Origin: an uncultured Collinsella sp.
GTDB lineage: Bacteria > Actinomycetota > Coriobacteriia > Coriobacteriales > Coriobacteriaceae
Assembly: GCA_902489295.1 (NCBI GenBank)
Contig: CABTZM010000037.1
Coordinates: 1 to 14,693, forward strand
Direction of reading: 5' to 3'
Length of the DNA stretch: 14,693 nucleotides
Shown: positions 1 to 5,076 of the stretch, in pieces
How positions within the stretch are numbered: position 1 is the stretch's first letter
How the letters are laid out: each line of letters begins with the position of its first letter
The notes under the pieces: model-generated
What the model was told of the DNA's origin: nothing
Database searches by the model: none
The model's input: the letters and a program-made list of their open reading frames with translations, nothing else
Position numbers and translations under genes: made by a program

Positions 1-60
1 AGAATTCGACCGGGGCCCTTGGACAGAGCTATGTGTTGCTACAAGCCGTGTGCCTGCGAG

Positions 61-204
61 TTACTCCTCGACGAGCTCAAACTGATCGGGACCAACGCCG
101 CACACCGGGCACACGTAATCCTCGGGCAGCTCGGGCGTGTCGACCTCAACCTCGTAACCACAAACGATGCACACGAACTTATACGTCTTCTTCTCCTCAG
201 CCAT
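61..204 (-). CDS. Rubredoxin-type small iron protein (47 aa)
   Basis: A 47-residue protein with the two knuckles of a rubredoxin: CIVC at residues 12-15 and CPVC at 32-35, with the acidic spacer and the aromatic residue before the second knuckle typical of the family. Rubredoxins bind one Fe in a Cys4 site and carry single electrons in the cytoplasm. I chose the ATG at 204 over an upstream start at 243 because GAGAGGAG lies 7-8 bases before it; the longer reading adds 13 residues unlike the family. It lies 89 bases downstream of a flavin reductase on the same strand, an order matching the domain order of Moorella-type high-molecular-weight rubredoxin, so the two products probably work together in reducing O2, NO or another acceptor partner. 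At 47 residues it is slightly short, like the rubredoxin domains of fused proteins. Family call is firm; the redox partner is inference. Confidence 0.92.
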   Translation of the reverse strand: MAEEKKTYKFVCIVCGYEVEVDTPELPEDYVCPVCGVGPDQFELVEE

Positions 205-248
205 GATGTTCTCCTCTCGAACGCGACTGGTGATGTACTTCATCTAAT

Positions 249-276
249 AGTATAGATTCTCAATAATATAATGCAA
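249..276 (-). promoter_or_regulatory. Possible sigma-70 promoter for the rubredoxin gene
   Basis: In the AT-rich gap between the flavin reductase and rubredoxin genes, the minus strand carries TATACT (plus 249-254, 5 of 6 to consensus) and TTGCAT (plus 271-276) separated by 16 bases. It would start transcription about 38 bases before the rubredoxin ATG. The -35 match is weak. This would let the rubredoxin be expressed apart from the reductase. Confidence 0.4.
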
Positions 277-293
277 GTATTTTTAAAACATTT

Positions 294-797
294 CTAGCCT
301 TGATACGAGGACGCCTTCGGAGGCGTCTTGCCCTTCAGGACCTTATGGTAGTAATCGTAGGTGAGCGGCGTCTCGTCGCTCAGGCGCTCGGCATCCTCGA
401 CCTCGCCGATAAACAGCAGATGCGTGCCCACATCCACAGTGTCGATCAAACGGCAGCTAAACAGGGCCGTCGCGTGCTCGGGCACATAGGGCATGCCCAG
501 AGCCGTCTCGCGGGTCTCGTATTTGGCAAACTTGTCATAATCGCTGCTGGTGCGGAACCCAAAGTTACCGATGTAGAGCATGTCGGCGGTCTGATCGATC
601 ACGGTCAGCGCGAACGCTTTGGCCGATGCGATGACGCCCGAGGTGACGTTTTCCTTGTTAACGGCAACCGAAATGCGTGGCGGCATGGACGTCACCTGCA
701 CCGCCGTGTTGATGACGCAGCCGGCGCGCAGCCCGTCTGCAGCGGAGCTCACCACGTACAGGCCGCTCGGCATGGTAAAGAACGCAGTTTTGTCCAT
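294..797 (-). CDS. Flavin reductase-like (flavoredoxin family) protein
   Basis: A 167-residue protein of the FMN-binding split-barrel flavin reductase family. The N-terminal segment after MDKTAFF reads as the conserved 'PSGLYVVSS' strand, followed by an N/T-rich flavin-contacting region near residues 29-37, a GFRTSSDYDKF motif at 80-90 (the flavoredoxin G-x-S-x-x-D-x-D-K-F pattern), and a C-terminal LTYDYYHKVLKGKTPP stretch at 145-160 that is characteristic of the flavoprotein half of high-molecular-weight rubredoxin. The ATG at 797 is chosen because GGGGAG lies 8 bases upstream; the open frame to 989 runs back through a terminator and an inverted repeat and is not plausible. The likely role is NAD(P)H:flavin or NADH:rubredoxin reduction, handing electrons to the rubredoxin encoded next. 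Expression may be affected by the hairpin terminator 52 bases upstream of the start. Confidence 0.87.
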   Translation of the reverse strand: MDKTAFFTMPSGLYVVSSAADGLRAGCVINTAVQVTSMPPRISVAVNKENVTSGVIASAKAFALTVIDQTADMLYIGNFGFRTSSDYDKFAKYETRETALGMPYVPEHATALFSCRLIDTVDVGTHLLFIGEVEDAERLSDETPLTYDYYHKVLKGKTPPKASSYQG

Positions 798-848
798 AAC
801 GATCACTCCCCTAACTCGGGTTGGAACCTCATGGATGTATGTACCCAC

Positions 849-882
849 AAAAAAGGCAGCGCCCATAACGGACACCGCCTTT
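849..882 (-). terminator. Rho-independent terminator downstream of smpB
   Basis: On the minus strand a 13-pair stem (three G-U pairs) with a 5-base loop ends directly in six T residues (plus A-run 849-854). It lies between smpB and the flavin reductase and should end the TPR-smpB transcript. Only about 50 bases remain between it and the flavin reductase start, with no good promoter visible there, so it may instead be an attenuator in that gene's leader. Confidence 0.8.
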
Positions 883-924
883 AAGACATATGTGTCAAAA
901 CAGTTAGCAAGATGAGACGCCCGC

Positions 925-991
925 AGTTGCGGTGAAATAGGGACTGAATAGCCCCTCAAACAGGCAAAACAGTCCGTATTCCACCGCAACT
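925..991. repeat. Inverted-repeat (REP/MITE-like) element, 67 bp
   Basis: Two 22-base arms, 925-946 and 970-991, are reverse complements with two mismatches and enclose a 23-base spacer. The outer arm begins AGTTGCGGTG. It starts 13 bases beyond the smpB stop codon. There is no T-tract, so it is not a classical terminator. It resembles a REP-like extragenic palindrome; whether other copies exist in the genome cannot be seen here. Confidence 0.75.
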
Positions 992-1003
992 TATGAAGGG
1001 TGG

Positions 1004-1474
1004 TCAGCGGTTGCGCTCCTTAAGGGCGCGGTCGATCTCGCGTTGGACATCACGCTTGGCCATGTCCTCGCGCTTGTCGTAGAGCTTCTTGCCGCGACCC
1101 AGGCCCAGCAGCAGTTTTACGCGACCGTCGGTATTAAAGTAGAGCTCCAACGGAACCAGCGCATAACCACGGTTGCGAAGTTTGCCGTCAAGAAAGTCGA
1201 TTTCCTTGCGGTGCAGCAGCAGACGGCGCCGACGGTCGGGATCGCGATTCCACACGCCACCATGGCTATAAGGGTGGATATGCAGGCCGACGAGCCAGCA
1301 CTCCCCGCCACGAATCAGTGCAAAGGTATCAGTAATCTGGCACGCGCGCTCGCGAATCGACTTGACCTCGGTACCGCTCAGCTCAATACCGCACTCAAAC
1401 GTCTCATCGATAAAGTACTCGTGATGTGCCGAGCGATTCTTGGAAATGAGCTTGCGCTCGCGCTTACTGGGCAT
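1004..1474 (-). CDS. smpB: SsrA (tmRNA)-binding protein SmpB
   Basis: A 156-residue protein with the full set of SmpB signatures: ELSGTEVKSIR at 31-41, HIHPYSHGG at 65-73, the RRRRLLLHRKEI stretch at 81-92, and GRGKKLYDKRE at 126-136 followed by the basic C-terminal tail (to residue 156) that enters the empty mRNA channel. SmpB binds tmRNA and delivers it with EF-Tu to ribosomes stalled on non-stop messages. The ATG at 1474 is supported by AAGGAGG 8 bases upstream, inside the preceding gene; the longer open frame reads backwards through the TPR gene's coding sequence. The start overlaps the end of the TPR gene by 11 bases, suggesting translational coupling. RNase R, its functional partner in degrading the faulty mRNA, is encoded on the same strand about 8.6 kb away. 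The tmRNA gene is not visible in this window. Confidence 0.96.
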   Translation of the reverse strand: MPSKRERKLISKNRSAHHEYFIDETFECGIELSGTEVKSIRERACQITDTFALIRGGECWLVGLHIHPYSHGGVWNRDPDRRRRLLLHRKEIDFLDGKLRNRGYALVPLELYFNTDGRVKLLLGLGRGKKLYDKREDMAKRDVQREIDRALKERNR

Positions 1475-2381
1475 CGCCGGCCTCCTTGGCGCCATCGGCG
1501 TTTGAGCCCGCAGCCTCGCGCTTTGCCCTGCGCTCGGCATTAAGCTCGGCATCGCTCTCGCGCACCAGCTTGATAATCGCCGCGCATGCCTCCTCGCCCA
1601 CCAGGTCGCGGGCACGGACCGTCAGACGCGTAGCCTCCTGCTTGTCGCCGTCGCTTGCAGCATCGGTCGCGCACATAATCAGGCAGATGGCGATCTCGGC
1701 CGAAGGCGAGGTCGGCACGCCCTGCAGGGCGAGCTCACCCATCACATGGTCGTCACTCTCATCGGCGGCATCCGGATAGGTGGTATGGATCTTGTTGAGC
1801 AGGCGCGTCGTATGCGCATCGTTGGGCGCCAGGCGCAGCGCCAGACGCGCGCAGCCCACGGCAGCCGAAATGTTCTCGGTCTCGGGCTCCAAGAAGTACT
1901 GACCCAAGTTGGTGTAGGCGCGTGCGGCGCACTTACCGTCGCTCGCGCGCTCCAGCACCGAGAACGAGAGCGATGCCCATTCCTGCTTGTCCTCGAGAGC
2001 GCGGAACAGCTCGGCCAAATCCAAGCGATAGTTGCAGTTCATGGGGTCCCAACGCACAGCCTGCATCAGGGCATTACGAGCGCTCACATAATCCTGCTGG
2101 CGAATGTAGGCAAACGCCATGTCGGAGTACAGGCGGTCAAAGGGAACCTCGACCTGCACCAGCTCGCGCGGATCCTTCTCCACACGGCGATAGGCCAGGC
2201 GCTCAAACTTGCTGTCGAAGCTAAAGTACTGGCGCTTCTCCTCCGTCTTGCATTCAGCGTCGATATACTCCTCGGCGAGCTCCACCAGACGCTCAAGCAG
2301 CGGCGTCGCCGTAGCCAGGTCGCCCTGCGCCAGATAGTTCTCGGCATACGTGATGTCTTGCAAGCTGATGGGCAGATCCAT
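1464..2381 (-). CDS. Tetratricopeptide-repeat protein, function unknown
   Basis: A 305-residue soluble, largely helical protein. Helix pairs with TPR-like spacing are seen in the N-terminal half, for example around FDRLYSDMAFAYIRQQDYVS and then AVRWDPMNCNYRLDLAELFR, where the W/A/P pattern of a TPR ends one repeat and begins the next; another lies near ARAYTNLGQYFLEP. The C-terminus is a charged Ala/Glu-rich tail that looks disordered. No signal peptide or membrane segment is seen. The ATG at 2381 has GAGGAG 5 bases upstream; 17 further residues to an upstream start at 2432 run into the tRNA terminator. It overlaps smpB by 11 bases, so the two are almost certainly co-transcribed. TPR proteins are scaffolds; a role alongside trans-translation is only suggested by position. 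Confidence 0.8.
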   Translation of the reverse strand: MDLPISLQDITYAENYLAQGDLATATPLLERLVELAEEYIDAECKTEEKRQYFSFDSKFERLAYRRVEKDPRELVQVEVPFDRLYSDMAFAYIRQQDYVSARNALMQAVRWDPMNCNYRLDLAELFRALEDKQEWASLSFSVLERASDGKCAARAYTNLGQYFLEPETENISAAVGCARLALRLAPNDAHTTRLLNKIHTTYPDAADESDDHVMGELALQGVPTSPSAEIAICLIMCATDAASDGDKQEATRLTVRARDLVGEEACAAIIKLVRESDAELNAERRAKREAAGSNADGAKEAGDAQ

Positions 2382-2416
2382 GGCTACTCCTCGATCTGAG
2401 CGAAACACGGCAGGCG

Positions 2417-2428
2417 CCGTATATACGG
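2417..2428. promoter_or_regulatory. Perfect 12-bp palindrome ahead of the TPR-smpB genes
   Basis: CCGTATATACGG is a perfect palindrome about 36 bases upstream of the TPR start and 10 bases past the tRNA terminator. On the minus strand TTGACC just precedes it and TATATA lies inside it, but the two are too close together to form one promoter. It may be an operator for the TPR-smpB pair; a chance palindrome is not excluded. Confidence 0.25.
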
Positions 2429-2437
2429 TCAATACAC

Positions 2438-2465
2438 AAAACCCGGGTCTCTTACGAGGCCCGGG
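2438..2465 (-). terminator. Terminator of the tRNA-Gln/tRNA-Glu transcript
   Basis: A 10-pair stem (one G-U) with arms CCCGGGTCTC and GAGGCCCGGG around a 4-base loop begins 10 bases beyond the encoded CCA of tRNA-Glu. On the minus strand it is followed by TTTTGTGT. It should end the tRNA transcript. Confidence 0.8.
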
Positions 2466-2475
2466 CGTTCAAGTT

Positions 2476-2552
2476 TGGTAGCCCGTACCAGATTCGAACT
2501 GGTGATCTCCGCCTTGAGAGGGCGGCGTCCTAAACCGCTAGACGAACGGGCC
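2476..2552 (-). tRNA. tRNA-Glu (anticodon CUC)
   Basis: A 77-base cloverleaf. Acceptor GGCCCGT pairs with ACGGGCT (G1-U72 wobble), the D arm is GTCT/GGAC, the anticodon stem CCGCC/GGCGG closes loop CTCTCAA with anticodon CTC, the T arm is ACCAG/CTGGT around TTCGAAT, and discriminator A precedes an encoded CCA. It reads GAG codons. It lies 17 bases downstream of tRNA-Gln in one transcript. Confidence 0.96.
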
Positions 2553-2569
2553 ATATGTAGCAAATGCAA

Positions 2570-2643
2570 TGGCTGGGATGGAGGGAGTCGAACCCCCATT
2601 GACGGAACCAGAATCCGCTGTCCTGCCATTAGACGACATCCCA
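2570..2643 (-). tRNA. tRNA-Gln (anticodon CUG)
   Basis: A 74-base cloverleaf. Acceptor TGGGATG pairs with CATCCCA, the D arm is GTCT/GGAC, the anticodon stem GCGGA/TCCGT (one G-U pair) closes loop TTCTGGT with anticodon CTG, the T arm is GGGGG/CCCTC around TTCGACT, and discriminator G precedes an encoded CCA. It reads CAG codons. First gene of the tRNA pair, transcribed from the promoter about 40 bases upstream. Confidence 0.95.
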
Positions 2644-2687
2644 ATGACTGCATCGCTGCGCTCGGCTGTACCTTTGCGCAAGAAAGA

Positions 2688-2716
2688 AATATACGGGAAG
2701 TCCGGCCGTGACGCAA
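2688..2716 (-). promoter_or_regulatory. Stable-RNA promoter of the tRNA pair
   Basis: On the minus strand TTGCGT (plus 2711-2716) and TATATT (plus 2688-2693) are separated by exactly 17 bases, placing the start about 38 bases before tRNA-Gln. Immediately upstream (plus 2719-2745) lies an A/T-rich stretch with a run of six A residues in the position of an UP element, as expected for strong tRNA promoters. Confidence 0.7.
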
Positions 2717-2909
2717 GCCCCAATTTTGACTTTTTTGAAATTCAGTCAAATACGGCCAACACGTGAAGGACCTGTGAAGTCGACCGCTGCACACGAAGGG
2801 CAAAACGCCGCGAGCGGTAGCCATCAACCGTTGGCAGATTCTACCGCGAAAACGATAGCACCAGGCAACACAATCGAAGTATCAATGATCACGTAGATAT
2901 CGAGGCGCC

Positions 2910-3320
2910 ATGGACGAAGAACTTGATTACCTATGGGAGACCCTGGGCCTCGAGATCACTGCTGACCTTTGGCCCGAACGGGACAAAATCCATCCCACTC
3001 TGCGCCCCGCCATCACGGTGATGCAGGCAAAATACCGCCGTGCATCCTTTTTGATCATGCGGATGTCATGGCACGCGGGACTCCCCGACCTTAAGCGAAT
3101 CCAAGCAAGCCTCGTCGAGCTGTCCGGTATGCCGACCGTCATATCCGAGGCACACCTGGAGCAGCGCCAACGCGAGCGACTGCAGCAGCAGCGGATTCCC
3201 TTTATCTGCCCCGGCGTTCAGGCATATCTGCCCTTTATGGACGAGGAGTACTGGAGCGGCAAGCCCAACAAGCACGTAAAGGTCTACGATCCGCACGAAT
3301 GGGCGCAGTTGGAGGACTGA
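2910..3320 (+). CDS. Small protein of unknown function (136 aa)
   Basis: The only plus-strand gene that looks real. It starts at an ATG with GAGG about 6 bases upstream and ends before a pair of palindromic repeats. The protein is soluble, rich in Arg, Gln and Trp, with a helical first half and a segment RIPFICPGVQAYLPFM at 95-110. That segment, with the preceding ELSGMPTVISEAHLEQRQRERL stretch (residues 70-91), loosely recalls the N-terminal sensor part of a group of MarR-type winged-helix regulators in which it is followed by a DNA-binding domain. Here no winged helix follows, so it is either a stand-alone version or a shortened one; no frameshifted continuation is seen downstream. It is divergent from the tRNA pair and convergent with the ArsC/Spx-like gene. 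The family link is from memory and weak; I assign no function. Confidence 0.7.
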   Translation: MDEELDYLWETLGLEITADLWPERDKIHPTLRPAITVMQAKYRRASFLIMRMSWHAGLPDLKRIQASLVELSGMPTVISEAHLEQRQRERLQQQRIPFICPGVQAYLPFMDEEYWSGKPNKHVKVYDPHEWAQLED

Positions 3321-3339
3321 CTGGGGCAAGCCTGCCGGC

Positions 3340-3385
3340 GGAAAGTGCGTCCCAGATTTCAAGCTCAAACTGGTCCCCACTTTCC
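3340..3385. repeat. Palindromic repeat, copy 1 (REP-like)
   Basis: Arms 3340-3355 and 3370-3385 (16 bases, 13 complementary) with outer sequence GGAAAGTG/CACTTTCC and a 14-base loop ending AAGCTCAAA. It shares arm ends, loop length and loop core with the element that follows 15 bases later. Confidence 0.8.
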
Positions 3386-3400
3386 CATCGAGCCCTCAAC

Positions 3401-3448
3401 CGGAAACCGTATCCCGTAATCGAAGCTCAAAACGGGTCGCGCTTTCCG
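3401..3448. repeat. Palindromic repeat, copy 2 (REP-like)
   Basis: Arms 3401-3417 and 3432-3448 (17 bases, 12 complementary) with outer CGGAAA/TTTCCG and a 14-base loop again ending AAGCTCAAA. Loops of the two copies agree at 11 of 14 positions. The pair fills the space between two convergent genes, the usual place for REP-like elements, and may also help end both transcripts. Confidence 0.78.
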
Positions 3449-3454
3449 CAGCCG

Positions 3455-3814
3455 CTACAGCAACGCCTCGGCCCAAGCCGATTCCCTAAAGCCGGGAATC
3501 GCAAAGTCGTCGCCCACCAGCAGTGGGCGCTTAACCAGCATACCGTCGGTCGCCAGCAGCTCGTAGCACTCTCGATCCGTCATGCCCGCATCCAGACGCG
3601 CCTTCAGGCCCAGCTCTCGATATTTCATACCCGACGAATTAAAGAAACGCCGCACCGGCAGCCCCGAACGAGCAATCCAGGTCGCAAGCTCATCGGCCGT
3701 GGGATTGTCCAAAACGATATCGCGGTCGATATACTCTACCCCGTGCTCGTCCAGCCATGCCTTGGCCTTCTTACAGGTCGAGCACTTGGGATATTCAACA
3801 AACAGTACGGTCAT
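3455..3814 (-). CDS. ArsC/Spx-family thioredoxin-fold protein
   Basis: A 119-residue protein of the ArsC-like thioredoxin fold family. It begins with a beta strand and the loop YPKCSTCKKAKAWL (residues 8-21) holding a C11-x-x-C14 pair, and near the end carries LVKRPLLV (93-100), the conserved Arg-Pro site of the family, followed by GF at 108-109. This combination fits the Spx/MgsR/YusI branch more than a proven arsenate reductase: no arsenic resistance genes are nearby. Members are either redox-sensing RNA polymerase partners or oxidoreductases. The ATG at 3814 has GGAGG 6 bases upstream. It lies 92 bases downstream of mupG; a TACAAT box on the minus strand (plus 3885-3890) could give it its own promoter, though no good -35 is visible. 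Confidence 0.85.
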   Translation of the reverse strand: MTVLFVEYPKCSTCKKAKAWLDEHGVEYIDRDIVLDNPTADELATWIARSGLPVRRFFNSSGMKYRELGLKARLDAGMTDRECYELLATDGMLVKRPLLVGDDFAIPGFRESAWAEALL

Positions 3815-3906
3815 GGGAATCCTCCGAATATAGATCGGCCAACGCAGGCACACGCCACACGAGGCGCCTTCGCATGATGGGCCAATTGTAGCCCACGGGT
3901 CACACA

Positions 3907-4959
3907 CTAAACGAACCGTACCCCGAATCCGCGTTTGATGAACGACAGCAGCTCCATTGCCTCGGGCGTGATATGACCCGCAACGTTCATGCGCTCGTCA
4001 CCGGGAAGATCGACCCGCGCAATCTCAAGCTCGCCTTCGTAGCGCCCATAGCCGCTATTGCTCACAGCGATCGACCCCGCCTTTCGAAACAGGCCGGCAC
4101 CGGCATCCGTCGGCACGGAATCCGGCTTAAGCGTCGTACGCGACTCCTGAGACCTAAAGATGAGGGTGCTCGAATCGGGCCGGTCGTGATGAATCTGCCC
4201 ACGTACATAGGCATAACCGGGCTCAAGCTCGCATTGCAAGTCCACGTATCCGGCGGAAACTTGAGCAAACTGCGCCCAGCCCGCATCGGAAAGATCGGGG
4301 TCGCCGACCAACACAATGTCGCAATCGGCGCCATGTGCGAGCTCAAGCATGTTGAGGGCAACCTTTGACGCGCGACCGCGCTGTGCCTCGACCGTCGGCA
4401 GCCCCTCGAATACCGGCCCGCGAACGTTGGCATCACCCGGCACAAAAGCCATGATTTCGAATCCAAGCGCCGCAAGACGAAGATTCACCCGAGCAATGTC
4501 CTCCAGAGCTAAACCGGTACAAGGCTTGGGGTAAAAATTGTGGCAGGCGGCAAAACGAGTCACATCGGCACCGGCCTCACGCCACGATGCGATTTCATCA
4601 GAACTCACCGTCGATGCATTGACCACAATGCGAAATACACCGGACAGCTCTGCGACCCCCTGGGCGCTAAAGCCATAGTCCAAACGAAGGTATTCCAACC
4701 CCAGATCGCGCAGGTCCTCGATGCGCTCAAGCCCGAGCAAATCGCACGTGCGCGGCCCCACATCGGCAATGAGCGCAATGCCGCGGGCGGAAAGCAGCGA
4801 CAGCACATGACGGACCTTATCGGCATACGCCGCTCCCCCATCCTCGGGAATATGCAGCGAGGTGAACGCATAGCGCGCACCCGCCGCGGCACCACGCTCA
4901 ATCGTCCGCTCAATATCCTGCAGAGGGCTGGAAAGATAAATCGAAATACCCGTTTTCAC
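3907..4959 (-). CDS. mupG: MupG, 6-phospho-N-acetylmuramidase (DUF871, GH170)
   Basis: A 350-residue protein of the DUF871 family, now known from Staphylococcus aureus MupG as a cytoplasmic exo-6-phosphomuramidase. It splits MurNAc-6-phosphate-GlcNAc, made by import through MurP, into MurNAc-6-phosphate and GlcNAc. The N-terminal 235 or so residues look like a TIM barrel, with conserved HNFYPKPCTGL at 140-150 and VPGDANVRGPVFEGLPTVE at 173-191. The C-terminal part (about 245-350) carries SNSGYGRYEGELEI at 300-313, typical of the family's small barrel domain. The start is a GTG at 4959 with AAAGGAG 9 bases upstream. It is the last mur gene, after murP, but a strong terminator ends exactly against its ribosome binding site, so its expression may depend on read-through. 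Context with murQ, murP and murR makes the assignment firm. Confidence 0.92.
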   Translation of the reverse strand: MKTGISIYLSSPLQDIERTIERGAAAGARYAFTSLHIPEDGGAAYADKVRHVLSLLSARGIALIADVGPRTCDLLGLERIEDLRDLGLEYLRLDYGFSAQGVAELSGVFRIVVNASTVSSDEIASWREAGADVTRFAACHNFYPKPCTGLALEDIARVNLRLAALGFEIMAFVPGDANVRGPVFEGLPTVEAQRGRASKVALNMLELAHGADCDIVLVGDPDLSDAGWAQFAQVSAGYVDLQCELEPGYAYVRGQIHHDRPDSSTLIFRSQESRTTLKPDSVPTDAGAGLFRKAGSIAVSNSGYGRYEGELEIARVDLPGDERMNVAGHITPEAMELLSFIKRGFGVRFV

Positions 4960-4975
4960 GTTTCAACGCTCCTTT

Positions 4976-5009
4976 AAAAAAGGCCGGCGGAGCAGTTAGC
5001 CCCGCCGGC
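4976..5009 (-). terminator. Strong intrinsic terminator between murP and mupG
   Basis: On the minus strand an 11-pair stem (one G-U), arms GCCGGCGGGGC and GCTCCGCCGGC, 5-base loop, then C and six T residues. The T-tract directly abuts the mupG Shine-Dalgarno at 4969-4975. It should limit transcription into mupG or stabilise the 3' end of murR-murQ-murP mRNA. Confidence 0.87.
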
Positions 5010-5041
5010 ACAACCATAGCATCAAGAAATCTGCCGCGCGC

Positions 5042-5068
5042 CGCGAGCCCTGAGCAACACGGCTCGCG
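5042..5068 (-). other. Second hairpin in the murP-mupG gap
   Basis: A perfect 8-pair stem, CGCGAGCC/GGCTCGCG, with an 11-base loop starts 8 bases after the murP stop. No T-tract follows, so it is probably an mRNA-stabilising or processing hairpin rather than a terminator; the true terminator lies 33 bases further on. Confidence 0.5.
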
Positions 5069-5076
5069 ATATCAAA

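Noticed and set aside
2429..2827. Open frames across the tRNA pair on both strands
   Set aside because: They translate tRNA genes and their terminator; no ribosome binding site and no family resemblance.
3340..3448. Short CRISPR array
   Set aside because: There are only two units, each is itself an imperfect palindrome with diverging arms, and there are no uniform spacers or cas genes.
3455..3814. Arsenate reductase of an ars operon
   Set aside because: The fold and CxxC fit, but there is no arsenic transporter or ArsR gene nearby; the Spx/YusI-like branch is at least as likely.
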